From Plotosus lineatus (taxonomy: Eukaryota; Chordata; Actinopteri; Siluriformes; Plotosidae): 64,000 bases of DNA. Made by a program: the position numbers and the translations under genes. Every line of letters starts with the position of its first letter. The first letter of the stretch is position 1. The DNA is taken from NCBI GenBank assembly GCA_024760905.1, contig CM045729.1, positions 1,426,001-1,490,000 of the forward strand, in the 5' to 3' direction. The notes below the pieces were generated by a model. That model ran no database searches and was not told the origin of the DNA. It worked only from the letters and a program-made list of their open reading frames with translations. Of the stretch, positions 1 through 9,965 are shown in pieces.

Positions 1-329
1 ACGAAAAACATTTTGACGCAGCTGAACCTTACCCAAACTTCCTGTTTGTCACACACGTGAAGGAGAGTTGACTGTTAGCTTGTTTTGAGATTGATCATGC
101 AGCGTTACATAGTATTTCGTTATTGCCGAAACCCCTCTACAATCAGGAGGATATTGAACCAGAAGGGGACCTTAAAGTGGAAATACAATGACGGAGGCAA
201 TTATTTCGGCACGATATTAAAACAAAGTGCTCTGTGGGAGAAGACCTCCGATCTCGCAAGGAAGCAAGTTAATATTGAATGAGGATCTCTGATCTTTCAA
301 ACAGGTACTGTAATTCCGCTTTAAATAAA

Positions 330-332
<3 letters not shown>
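1..332. other. Unassigned flank with half of a diverged direct repeat
   Basis: No gene is recognised. About 60 bases at 250-311 recur in diverged form at 541-600, on the other side of the GT/GA microsatellite. Shared blocks include caagttaa and ctgatct. The short open frame at 85-282 has no recognisable protein features. Confidence 0.4.
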
Positions 333-374
<42 letters not shown>

Positions 375-376
375 TA

Positions 377-446
<70 letters not shown>
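333..446. repeat. (GT)n(GA)n compound microsatellite
   Basis: A GT tract with two TATG interruptions runs directly into a GA tract with one GC interruption. Confidence 0.95.
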
Positions 447-450
<4 letters not shown>

Positions 451-711
451 AGGCTTAGTTTTTAGTTTAGTTTTTAAGTTGTTTAATTCAGTAAATGTTT
501 AATAAATGTGACACATCCCGACTAACCATCTGGAATTCCGATCCCTCAAGGAATCAAGTTAAAGTTGAGTTGGGACTTCTGATCTGTCAAGCAGGGAATG
601 CGCTTTGAATTCCACGTATTGTGGGTGTGGCCCGCAGTAAATAAATATTTAATAACAATAAATATTGAATGTGTATACAATACACATATAATGCGTACTG
701 TATTGTGTGTC

Positions 712-716
<5 letters not shown>

Positions 717-763
<47 letters not shown>
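717..763. repeat. (GT)n microsatellite
   Basis: Uninterrupted GT dinucleotides, first of several microsatellites within 450 bases. Confidence 0.95.
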
Positions 764-764
<1 letters not shown>

Positions 765-882
765 AAAATAGTGGTAGTTTATTTTTTTGTCCAGTATATT
801 TCTGTATTGATAATCTGGAATGAAATATAATTATTGCTAATTTCATGTGGAGATGGAGATGAAGTTATAGTTTTGCAGTGTA

Positions 883-884
<2 letters not shown>

Positions 885-929
<45 letters not shown>
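885..929. repeat. (GT)n microsatellite
   Basis: Uninterrupted GT dinucleotides. Confidence 0.95.
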
Positions 930-931
<2 letters not shown>

Positions 932-949
932 TGTATGTGTTTCATTTCA

Positions 950-950
<1 letters not shown>

Positions 951-1006
<56 letters not shown>
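951..1006. repeat. (ATT)n microsatellite
   Basis: Perfect ATT trinucleotide array. Similar ATT arrays at 18441 and 19517 flank a LINE fragment; this one has none. Confidence 0.95.
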
Positions 1007-1007
<1 letters not shown>

Positions 1008-1058
1008 CCTTTAAGAGCTTATTCTAACAGATTTAAGAAGCTGACTCATCACAGTGAA

Positions 1059-1059
<1 letters not shown>

Positions 1060-1154
<95 letters not shown>
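1060..1154. repeat. (TA)n microsatellite
   Basis: Nearly perfect TA array with one interruption near its right end. It produces spurious Ile-Tyr open frames. Confidence 0.95.
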
Positions 1155-1810
1155 TATCTCAAATACCAAACATCATGCACGCTTCTTTATTGAAATAGAA
1201 ACAGAAGACATTCACAGCAGCTTGGAGTCTTACAACCACTATTAATTACAAGAATAAAATCCACTTAAAATATGATTAAATAATTTTTATTTTAATGATC
1301 TACGGTTTTATTTTTATTTTAATCTATATAGTAAACTGAATGTACTGTTATATGTCTGGAAGGATTCTCTCCTTCACACAGATTAAAACTACAGTGTAAA
1401 CTATAGAAATAAAATTACATTATTCAATTCTATTCTGTTTTATTTGTATTTGCACTTTTTACAACTGAAATTGTCACAAAGCAACTTTACACAGTAAAAT
1501 ATTGAAAGAAGGAGTTTATAAAGTATAAAAGAATTTAAACATTTCCTATAACCCCTACACATCCATAATGAACATTGCCCATGGCAACGGTGGCAAGGAA
1601 AGGCTCCCTCAGTAGATGTGAGGAGGAAACATTGAGAGAAACCAGATCCAAAATCTTCATTTGGGTGGAGCCATAAAGATACTAAACATATACTAGAAAT
1701 TCATTACAGTTCATTATCTTTTACATTATCGACTTCAGCTGATACTTATAGATTTAATATATATGCACACTATCTTCAGATTGACATTCATTCCTTTAAA
1801 AACTTATTAT
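1155..1810. repeat. Probable unclassified fish interspersed repeat (about 1420-1690)
   Basis: No gene is seen. The part at about 1420-1690 contains attgtcacaaagcaactttac and, further on, cattgcccatggcaacggtgg followed by caaggaaaggctccctc. I remember similar wording from a widespread fish repeat, but no second copy lies in this window, so the call rests on memory. The rest (1155-1419 and 1691-1810) holds nothing I recognise. Confidence 0.35.
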
Positions 1811-1876
1811 AGTTTCTGCTTAGAGTTTGCATGTTTGCACCAGGCTTGACTGGGTTTCCACTCTAAGTGTTATTGG

Positions 1877-1961
<85 letters not shown>

Positions 1962-2010
1962 CCAGGTGTGCCTTGCCCTCAAGGCTTCAGTCCCATAATA
2001 AATTAATATT
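1811..2010 (+). mobile_element. Fish SINE-C fragment with expanded GT tract
   Basis: This family carries a tRNA-like head and the core 'tttgcatgttctccc ... cccacagtcc', which recurs many times in the window. Here a short 5' part at 1811-1873 leads into a long GT array (1878-1960) and a diverged 3' part. Its first 62 bases are a perfect inverted match to 2399-2460. Confidence 0.6.
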
Positions 2011-2202
2011 TTTTCTTTGTTTTATTATTATTTTTTTTAATGGAATAAAAAATTACAGTGGTGACCAATAAGCGTGTGCATAATTTTACTGCATAGGCCA
2101 CAGGGAGAAAGTTCTGATGGAATTCATCATTAAATCACAGATAATTTTTATTTAATTAAAGATGCCAATTTTACAGCTAATTTATTGAAGCATTTATTTT
2201 CT

Positions 2203-2298
2203 AAGATGCTTAATCCTAATTAGGCTGGTGTTCATCTCCACTGTCTCCGGGTGTTGGCGGGGTACACCATAAACAGCTCACCAGACCATTGCAGGGCA

Positions 2299-2382
<84 letters not shown>

Positions 2383-2535
2383 ATACACACGCATCCATTA
2401 ACACTTAGAGTGGAAACCCAGTCAAGCCTGGTGCAAACATGCAAACTCTAAGCAGAAACTCCCTGAGCCCATTAATCGAAGGTGGGGCCTTTTTGTTTAC
2501 AATGAGACAGATGTGCTAACCACTGCACCACCATC
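2203..2535 (-). mobile_element. Fish SINE-C copy, minus strand, with expanded CA tract
   Basis: In reverse orientation it shows a degenerate tRNA-like head near 2500-2530, the first-exon-like core at 2399-2470, a CA array at 2299-2380, and the 3' segment at 2215-2298 containing 'ttggcggggtacacc' and 'accattgcagggc'. The dinucleotide array sits at the family's usual internal GT-rich position, so the microsatellite grew from the element itself. Confidence 0.65.
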
Positions 2536-2739
2536 CCACAACGTCTAATTTGTGTATTTTTTAATTACAAGAACAAACTTTTTTTTTTTTTTTATCTCCA
2601 GGAGCTCTGCATCACGTACTAGCTCTTCCATACAAGATCTTCTGGAAGGATGTTTTCTTACTTTGGGACATATCTGTTTAAAAAGATCAAATTAAAAGTG
2701 ATCAGCTCTCACTGTATGTAAATATAAAGAGCATGTGCC

Positions 2740-2745
2740 TTTATT
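2740..2745 (-). terminator. Poly(A) signal AATAAA of the lectin gene
   Basis: The minus strand reads AATAAA beginning 14 bases after the TGA stop of the lectin frame. This is unusually close but plausible for a compact gene. Confidence 0.55.
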
Positions 2746-2758
2746 CAGTTTGACCTAC

Positions 2759-3484
2759 TCACCCCAAGTAGCAGATGAAATTAAACTTCTGGTTGCAGTC
2801 TCGGTTCTCCCAGACCTCTGTCTTGGTGTTGCGAGCTCCACAGCTGTAATTTTGCGCAGGGCACTTGGGCAGCTCATCTGGAACTTGCAATGACCTCATG
2901 TTTACCCAAAACCATCTCCCATCCATGAAGCGCAGACCTGTCCACACACTGGCAGTTTGGACTTCAGCTGCCTCGTTTTGAATCACAAACGGACGGTTTG
3001 CAAATGATGCATAGGCCAGGCTTGTGTAGTGCTTCCTACAGTACCGTAGAGCATCTTCCCACGTCTTATTCAGTTTGACCAAGAAGAAGCTCGTGTAGCA
3101 TAGGAAATGGTGCTTTGAGGTACAGTCATCAACATTCCAGCCCAAGGAATTAATTTTAACACAACGTTTCCTGGAATCGGTCAGGGCTGTGTCCAAGTAA
3201 GGCTGAACAAAGTTTACATTCTCTTCATCAGACCAAGTCCACATATCATCTTCCCTTCTGTTCAGTCCAATCCAGCTTTCAATCTTGCTAGTGCCGAAAC
3301 TATTCAGAGCATTTCTTTCTTCCGTTTCACTCGTGATGGTTGCCAGATCCTTGCATCTATTTCTGCAAAACATCCGAGCGTAGGACCAGTTATAGTATTT
3401 ATTGAAATAAAAATATTCTCTCGTCAGACCTGCAGTCATCCCACAAACGAGCAGAAGAATAGAAGCAGATACAGTTAAACTCAT
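2759..3484 (-). CDS. Secreted tandem C-type lectin-like protein, intronless
   Basis: A single open frame of 241 residues from the ATG at 3484. Residues 1-20 form a signal peptide with core ILLLVCGM. Residues 22-130 and 131-241 are two C-type-lectin-like domains with family landmarks: WIGL (71-74), WTW (82-84) and the C121/C129 pair with FLCY in domain 1; WTGL (181-184), WFWV and C230/C238 with FICY in domain 2. Three N-glycosylation sequons start at N32, N139 and N212. The sugar-binding EPN/QPD motif is absent and the usual WND is WNV, so calcium-dependent sugar binding is doubtful. An upstream in-frame ATG at 3574 overlaps the TATA-like element and is rejected as the start; the ATG at 3484 has an A at -3. 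The domains resemble the multi-CTLD fish lectins usually named macrophage mannose receptor-like. No introns interrupt the frame. Confidence 0.85.
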   Translation of the reverse strand: MSLTVSASILLLVCGMTAGLTREYFYFNKYYNWSYARMFCRNRCKDLATITSETEERNALNSFGTSKIESWIGLNRREDDMWTWSDEENVNFVQPYLDTALTDSRKRCVKINSLGWNVDDCTSKHHFLCYTSFFLVKLNKTWEDALRYCRKHYTSLAYASFANRPFVIQNEAAEVQTASVWTGLRFMDGRWFWVNMRSLQVPDELPKCPAQNYSCGARNTKTEVWENRDCNQKFNFICYLG

Positions 3485-3572
3485 GGTTGCTGCCACTTGT
3501 CTGAGCTGTGTTGATCTGTACTCAGGTGTGCGAGTGTGAACCTCACAATAGTCTGAACAGGCAAAACAGGCC

Positions 3573-3583
3573 AAACTTTTAAA
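3573..3583 (-). promoter_or_regulatory. TATA-like element of the lectin gene
   Basis: The minus strand reads CTTTAAAAGT about 90 bases upstream of the chosen ATG. With initiation about 30 bases downstream, the 5' leader would be about 60 bases and would exclude the upstream ATG at 3574. Confidence 0.45.
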
Positions 3584-3599
3584 GGGTGCTGATTAGCAT

Positions 3600-5361
3600 G
3601 TGCCCTCCCTTCAGCTGCCTCGCAACATCCCAGGCTCTGTGAAGTTTTTCATGCTGTGTGATTTTGCCATTTATGTTTCCTTCATTAGGTTTCTGTTTTC
3701 CATTAAAAATATATATATTCTTCTCTAATCAAAACCTGAGAGAAAGATGGTTAGATGTGCTGCGAGAGTCACTTGTTGTTGTGATGTTGATTTTACTGTT
3801 TTTGTCTTTAGGAAAACTCCACCGTTATTCTCACAGCACAAGCTGAATTAGTTTGGAGAGAAAATAATGTAAATATGTGATGACTTCAGTTTTACCAGAG
3901 CTTTATGAAAATACAGAGAAGGTCTCCTGGACCCCCGGTGCCCTGGTCCTTGTGGAATCCCTTGCACAGTGCATTGCTGTTTACATCTATAATGTTTTTC
4001 CGAAGGCAAGCCTTCAGTGAATCCAGATAAATGTGTGATTTTTTTTTTTTCAATATCTTTATCTACTTTACCAGCATACGCATACTGTAAATATTCTAAG
4101 CAAGTAAGGGACCAAAATTCCTGTATAAATCCAGTATTTAATTCCAAACCATGTTTTGTAAGGCCAATGTCACACATTGACAATTTAACCAGCGTATTTT
4201 GTCGCATGAGAAATTTAGCGAATATGCTGGTGTATATCAAATACATTACAAGAAGGTTTGACTGAGTTAATAGCATGCAGCATGTATATATGCTATAGTA
4301 CAGTGAGGCGCATGCACTAAATTTTCAACGTATGCTAGCATATGGCTCATATGTTCCATGTATGCTGGCCATACGTAAGTTCTCCGATGGTGCACACACG
4401 ATATTTGTATAAAATAACTTATTTCAGTGGATATCTAGCATGGTCGCAGTGTTCGCAATTTATAACCAACAGTCTACCTTATGCAGCAGTGTATCCCGAT
4501 GATCGATCACGTGATGTATCCTTGAATAGGCTGCCACTCACTGATTCAAATCAGATACGCACTAGACCCCGTCATGCAAAACGAAATCGATGAAGTCACA
4601 CAGATGTTGGAGGACAGCCAGTCGATATTCTCATTTCAGCCTCACCGGATTCTCCATCACTCGGATGACATGGACACCTACTTCCCTTGGAGTCTTGGGA
4701 AGTACTGACTGGTTCCTCATTTAAACCCGATGTTATATACCAGTCCCCCAACTGCCACCAATACACCCAGAATACACTATCTGTAAATTAGAAAAACATT
4801 CAGTAAAAGTTTGAGACACGTCAGATACTTCTACATACGTCATACGTTTCGATAGGTTTTGGATATATGCAAATAAGTTATATATGCAGTCAATACTGGA
4901 ACAACATTAATTGCTCAGCATAGGCAACATATAGAAATATGTCCTATGTTGGCATACGTTCTACAAATTGTTAATATGCAACAGGGGAATAATATTAAAC
5001 ATTATAGTCTATGAGTTTCTTTGAGCATGAGGTTTGTGCAGAAGAATCTGAGCTCAGGTCTTTGGTACAGAATGAACCAAAGGTGGCAGATTTCTAATCA
5101 CAATCACTACGTTTCTGTATGGGATTCCTTGCCTGTTCATAAACCAATGAGATTACATGATTTCTAGATGCACTGGCGGTTTATTCAGAGCTGAATTGGA
5201 AATACAGGTAACCCACAAGCTTGGGTTTATACCTGCTTTAACAGTATGTTTAATTTTTGGGGGGTGTGGGTAAAGAACCTTCATTAATTGAAACACCAGC
5301 ATACTGAAATCAAATGCCTGATGGAGACAGTGCTCCTGTTCCCCGTTCCGACATCAGTGAA
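3600..5361. other. Gene-free stretch, nothing recognised
   Basis: No coding sequence or known repeat is supported. About 4190-4990 is rich in catacg/catatg-type words (for example gtatgctagcatatg near 4334), suggesting an old unclassified element, but I cannot find its ends. Confidence 0.3.
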
Positions 5362-5371
5362 CAGAGAGAGG

Positions 5372-5437
<66 letters not shown>

Positions 5438-5469
5438 GAGAGCGAGCGGGAGAGAGAGAGAGAGCGAGC

Positions 5470-5513
<44 letters not shown>

Positions 5514-5514
5514 G
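5362..5514. repeat. (GA)n microsatellite with GC and GG interruptions
   Basis: GA dinucleotides broken by gagcgag and gcggg variants that recur in register. Long open frames here are compositional. Confidence 0.95.
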
Positions 5515-6273
5515 CTCCAGGGTGGATCTGAATCCAGGAATCCAGGTGAAGTATGCAGTATCCTGTCAGGATCATAGGCAAGAGGGAGAGAGAGGCAGAC
5601 AAAGAATACAGGTGTGAAAACAAAAGGGCAAATGTAAGTAATAACAATAAACTGACAAGAACTTCAAATTCTTAGCTTACTGCTTACACATTGTCCAGGA
5701 AAAAACATAGCACCTCCTTGTTATGGGAATGAGGGTCAAAACTCCTGCTGTAAGCTTGCATGCCATGCTAGGAAGTAACGTACGTCCAGGTGTAGCCAAA
5801 AATTGTTGATTCTATATAGGTCTTGTCTGGTGCAGGACCTTACGATACCAGTTTAGTATCTTTAATAAATATACATCCTGCAACAACACAACGTCTGTTA
5901 TAAACCTAAAAGTGATTGCAAAAAAAAGAGCAGTAACTTTCATCATAGAAATGTCTTGTACTCGGTTTCCGACTGGAGCATTGAGAGCCAGGACCAGCCT
6001 GGAGATCACAGGTTCATGGGAGCTGATTACCTGAGCTCTCCCGGCAGGGGAAAATGGCCTACACTGTCACTTCCAACAATTACCAGCCAATCATTCACAG
6101 CCGTGAGCTCATTTACACAAAGCCGGTGAATAGAAAATTTTCACGGAGTGTTTTAAACCACCATCGAATGCACTATAGTGGTCATTAAGTATACTGATGG
6201 CGAGACAGTATTTGGTGGTTTCGACTAAATTGCATGACAAAAAGTTAATTATTCCTTGCATTACCTCTTACAG
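5515..6273. other. Gene-free stretch, nothing recognised
   Basis: No convincing exon, RNA gene or repeat family was found on either strand. Confidence 0.3.
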
Positions 6274-6566
6274 TGGGGCTGAGGTGTAGTGGTTAGGGTG
6301 CTGGGCTCATGATCGGCGGTTGTGAGTTCAAATCCCAGTTTGACCCCACTGTGCTAAGACCCCTGGGCAAGGTCTCAACCACAAGTGTGCCTCTGTTCAC
6401 CTAGCAGTATAAATGGGTGCCAGTAAAAATATACTGGGAAGTTAACCTGCGATGGACCAGCATCCTTTCAAGGAGGAGTTGAACTCCTGGTAGCTTCACA
6501 GTATGGAAACTGGGGATGAGCACCGGCCTGATGAGCATCTAGGCTCGGTTGTTAAAAGCCCATTAC
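6274..6566 (+). mobile_element. tRNA-derived SINE (family SINE-A)
   Basis: The head carries an A-box-like gtgtagtggttagggtg at 6284-6300 and a B-box-like gagttcaaatccc at 6324-6336. The body and tail (tggaaactggggatgagcac, then cctgatgagc) are shared with 7236-7527 and with the minus-strand piece at 31891-32005. Confidence 0.75.
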
Positions 6567-6659
6567 CTTTACTTATTACCTCTCACAATTTCACTGAGGT
6601 CAGCTGATGGTGGAATGACTGCATGCTTTATGTCTCAAGTGGTATTCTCTTATAGCCAA

Positions 6660-6860
6660 TCTTGCAGGTGGCATGGAGAAGTAGTGGTTAGCACATCTGC
6701 TTTACAACAAGACAGTCCAGGGTTTGATTCCTTGGCTTGGGCTTTACTATGTGGAATTTACACATTCTCCCTGTGTCTGCATGGGTTCCCTCTGAGTATT
6801 TCAGTTTCCTTTGCACAGGCAAGGTGTACCCCACTGTCACCCAGGGTTGTCTGAGATGTC
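6660..6860 (+). mobile_element. Fish SINE-C copy
   Basis: The tRNA-like head (gtagtggttagcac then gggtttgattcc) is followed by the SINE-C core with 'acattctccctgtgtctgc' and a 3' part containing 'aaggtgtacccc'. Confidence 0.65.
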
Positions 6861-7235
6861 CTCCCTTAGGGGAACTTCAGTCCCTACACATCTGTTGTGA
6901 GAAGGACTGGAAATACAAAGTGGGAAATGCTTCTACAGGTCCACCTCTACACCTCGCTACGGTGTTGGGCACAAGAAAATCACTCACTGCTTCTAAGGAT
7001 GATGTTACATCAAGCGTTCCTGTGCAAAGGATGAACCAAATTCTGTGTGCATTAATGTGAACACATCAACACTGCTTTGAATGCTAAGGTCACATCATTT
7101 ACAAATTTAGAGACATGCAGTACCTTTGGTTTTGACATGACGGGAAGTGTGTGGGATAATTTTTTAACGGAATTTAATAAACAATTAAATGTAAGATGAG
7201 AAAAAAGTCATGATATTTAAGAAGTAGAGTCGAAC

Positions 7236-7527
7236 CTTTACTGGAGTCAAGGTGGACCCGGTTGTGTACTGATTATGGTGATAGTCTTATAATTGGGAGG
7301 GAGACCATGGGTTCAAATCCCCATTAGACCCCCACATACTAAGGGAAAAGTCTTAACCACGAGGGTATCTCTGTCCACCCAGCACTAAAAATGCTGGGAA
7401 GGGAACTTGCGATGGACTCGCCTCCAGTCCAGGAGGAGTTGAACTCATTGTTCTTTCATGCTGCTGAAGCCAGCTCCAGCCAGATGAGTCTGCGGGCTCG
7501 GTGTAAAATGTCTAGACTTACCCTGTA
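7236..7527 (+). mobile_element. tRNA-derived SINE (family SINE-A), second copy
   Basis: Same order as 6274-6566: degenerate A box, B box gggttcaaatccc at 7311-7323, then 'gaacttgcgatggactcgc', 'aggaggagttgaactc' and the 3' 'agatgagtctgcgggctcgg'. It has diverged from the first copy by many substitutions. Confidence 0.7.
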
Positions 7528-7689
7528 CTGACATCAAATTCAAACCAGTAGCGACGTATGGAGAATAATTACTTTAATATTGTGCACAAAATATAAAAGA
7601 AACTTATTTTAAAATTGCATTGATCATATTGCCTGGAAGGTGGGTTTAAACAAGCATCCTTTCTTTTAGAGCTAACTTGAATAGGATTT

Positions 7690-8687
7690 ATGTTGTTATT
7701 TTACCATCACTGGAGTGGAGGTCACTGAGGTTGTCAAAAAACTCCTTGGTGGTCAAGCTCTGGGATTGGACGAGATCCGCCCAGAATATCTCAGGGCTCT
7801 TGATGCTGTAGGACTGTTTGGTTGACAGGTCTCTGCAACATCGAGTGGTCATCGGGGGCTGTACCTCTGGATTGGAAAACTGGGGTGGTGGTCCCGATTT
7901 TTTAGAAGGGGGACCGGAGGGTGTGTTCCAATTACCGGGGAATCCCATTCCTCAGCCTACCTGGGAAAGTCTATAAAGGGGTACTAGAGAAGAGGATCCG
8001 ACCGATAGTCGAACCTCGGATTCAGGAGGAATAATGTGGTTTTTGTCCTGGCCGCAGCACTCTTGACCAACTCTATACGCTCCACAGGATTCTGGAGGGG
8101 GCATGGGAGTTTGCCCAATCTGTCCACATGTGCTTTGTGGATTTGGAGAAGGCTTTCGACCGTGTCCCTCGAACGATCTTACCGGTCCGTCGTGGTGAAG
8201 AAGGAGCTGAGCAGCAAGGCGAAGCTCTCAATTTACCAGTCGATCTACGTTCCAATCCTCACCGATGGTCACGAGCTTTGGGTAGTGACCGAAAGAACAA
8301 GATCACAGATACAAGCGGCTGAAATGAGCTTCCTTTGTCGGGCGGCGAGGTTCTCCCTTAGTGATAAGGTAAGAAGCTCTACCATCCGTGGAGAGCTCAG
8401 AGTAGATCCGCTGCTCCTCCGCACTGAGAGGAGCCTGTTGAGGTGGCCTGGGCATCTGGTCAGAATGCCTCCCGGACGCCTCCCTGGTGTGGTGTTTCGG
8501 GCATGTCCAACTGGGAAGAGACCCTGGGGTCGACCTAGAACACGCTGGAGGGACTATGTCTCTCAGCTTGTCTGGGACTGCCTCGGTGTCCCCCCGGGAG
8601 AGTTGGAGGAAGTGGCTGGGGAGAGGGACGTCTGGACCTGTTTGCTTAGGTTGCTGTCCCAGCGACCCGACCCTGGACTTAGCGGAA

Positions 8688-8722
<35 letters not shown>
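7690..8722 (+). mobile_element. Rex3 (RTE clade) LINE, 5'-truncated and internally deleted
   Basis: The sense strand begins in the linker before the reverse transcriptase (catcactggagtggaggtc), keeps RT motifs including FVDLEKAFDRVP (about 8130-8166), then jumps at about 8170-8190 to the post-RT thumb region (RSVVVKKELS). Compared with the copy at 40930-44279, about 540 bases including the FADD box are missing. It ends in an ATG/GAT array at 8689-8722, the expected Rex3 3' tail. The frame after the deletion is open for 218 codons but encodes no catalytic site. Confidence 0.85.
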
Positions 8723-8724
<2 letters not shown>

Positions 8725-8874
8725 ACTTTGTCTGTGTCCATACACCATGAGGTTTTGGGTGAGTAAGGAACCGATGTGAACTTTAAAGCTACTGCTATAT
8801 AGAACCTGCATCACTAATACATACACCGTACAAAGTTCCTCATTCATTTTTGAATTTACAGAAACTTACAAAAT

Positions 8875-9235
8875 CATAATCATACTAGTAATCGTACAAA
8901 GAGGGTGGAGCCTATCACAGCAGACTCTGGGCAAATGTGGGGTACACCTTGAACAGCACACCAAAAAGGCTAACAAAGTTTTGCATATTTTTGGACTGTA
9001 GTAGGAAATTGGAGGATTAGGAGAAAACCCATGCAAGCATAGGGAGAACATTCATACTCAGGAAAGTTCTCATTCAGTCTGGGACTTGAACCCAGGTCCT
9101 TTTTTCTGTGAGGAGGATGTGCCCCCACAGTGCAAAAGCATGCACAGTAGGCTGATTGGTTGTTCTAAATCACCCCTAGTTATAAGTATCAGCGTGAGTG
9201 GTTGTGTGTTGGCCGTGCTCAGTGTCCTAGAGATG
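8875..9235. mobile_element. Two SINE-C fragments in opposite orientations
   Basis: 8875-9125 is a minus-strand copy (gcatatttttggactgtagtagg, then ggtccttttttctgtgagg). 9126-9235 reads plus (aaaagcatgcacagtaggctg) and matches 13250-13320. Confidence 0.55.
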
Positions 9236-9854
9236 TACCGTATATAAAGTACTGTAAAGTCTGACCTAAAAGTTCAGTAACAGACCAGTGACCACAGCTG
9301 CCAGTACAGTAAGCCTCGTATTCTACAGCACAGTATTAGTTTTTAAAGCAATTAACTGTTAAAAGAAATGATCTTATTAACTATAATAAAATACTAGCAG
9401 CTGGAAGAACAGACGCTGCAATGAGAAACTGAAGTGCGGAGGGTGGGGGGGTCCACTCCGAATGATTTACAGAGCATGTGCTTAAAACACTCTCGCAGAC
9501 TTATAAACGTCTACATACTAATGTTGTCATGGCAGCATGTCGACTGCATTACACACCATGGAAAGATTATCCATCTCCATTTAAACCTTCACACATACTT
9601 ATTTCAAATGCTATGTAAAACACAACTGCCCTGTTAAATAGGGTTTGTGTTGATTGGATGCCAAGGTCACACACTTATTTACTTAAGTTATTTAAATGAA
9701 CTACATTTAAAGTAGAGACTTTACAAATGTTGTCAGATTTGTCTACTGTGATTTCCATGGCAGTAGGTTACGTTGCCTTTATTTAATCTACTTTGTCACT
9801 TTAAAAAGTCTAAAAAGGAATCAGATACAATACAAGATAATTAATGATCCAATG
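9236..9854. other. Gene-free stretch, nothing recognised
   Basis: No exon, RNA gene or repeat family could be supported. Confidence 0.3.
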
Positions 9855-9965
9855 GCCGTTCTGTGTGGAGTTTAAATGTTCTCCCTGTGCAGGTTTATTC
9901 CAGGTACTCTGGTTTTTTTCCACAGCCTAAAGACGTACATTAGGCCTGGATTTGATACTCTAAGA
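9855..9965 (+). mobile_element. SINE-C 5' half running into the minisatellite
   Basis: 'gtgtggagtttaaatgttctc', 'ggtactctggttttttt' and 'cagcctaaagacgtac' match the SINE-C core. The sequence then enters the GTGAGT array at the place where other copies have their GT-rich segment. Confidence 0.6.

Noticed and set aside
834..1245. Ile-Tyr and Cys-Val open frames over microsatellites (also 1877, 2232, 5288, 22650, 29887, 31692, 56031)
   Set aside because: Pure consequence of dinucleotide repeats, with no conserved ends or context.
3485..3574. Upstream Met of the lectin frame as start
   Set aside because: It overlaps the TATA-like element and adds 30 residues before a clear signal peptide; the ATG at 3484 has better context.
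3848..4276. 142-codon minus-strand frame
   Set aside because: No recognisable domain, no splice or promoter context, and low-complexity runs.
6274..6340. tRNA-like heads as tRNA genes (also 16378, 23879, 22950)
   Set aside because: They have A and B boxes but cannot form good acceptor and anticodon stems, and they continue into SINE bodies present in several copies.
8689..8722. ATG repeat as an independent microsatellite
   Set aside because: It sits exactly at the Rex3 3' end and is better explained as the element's own tail.
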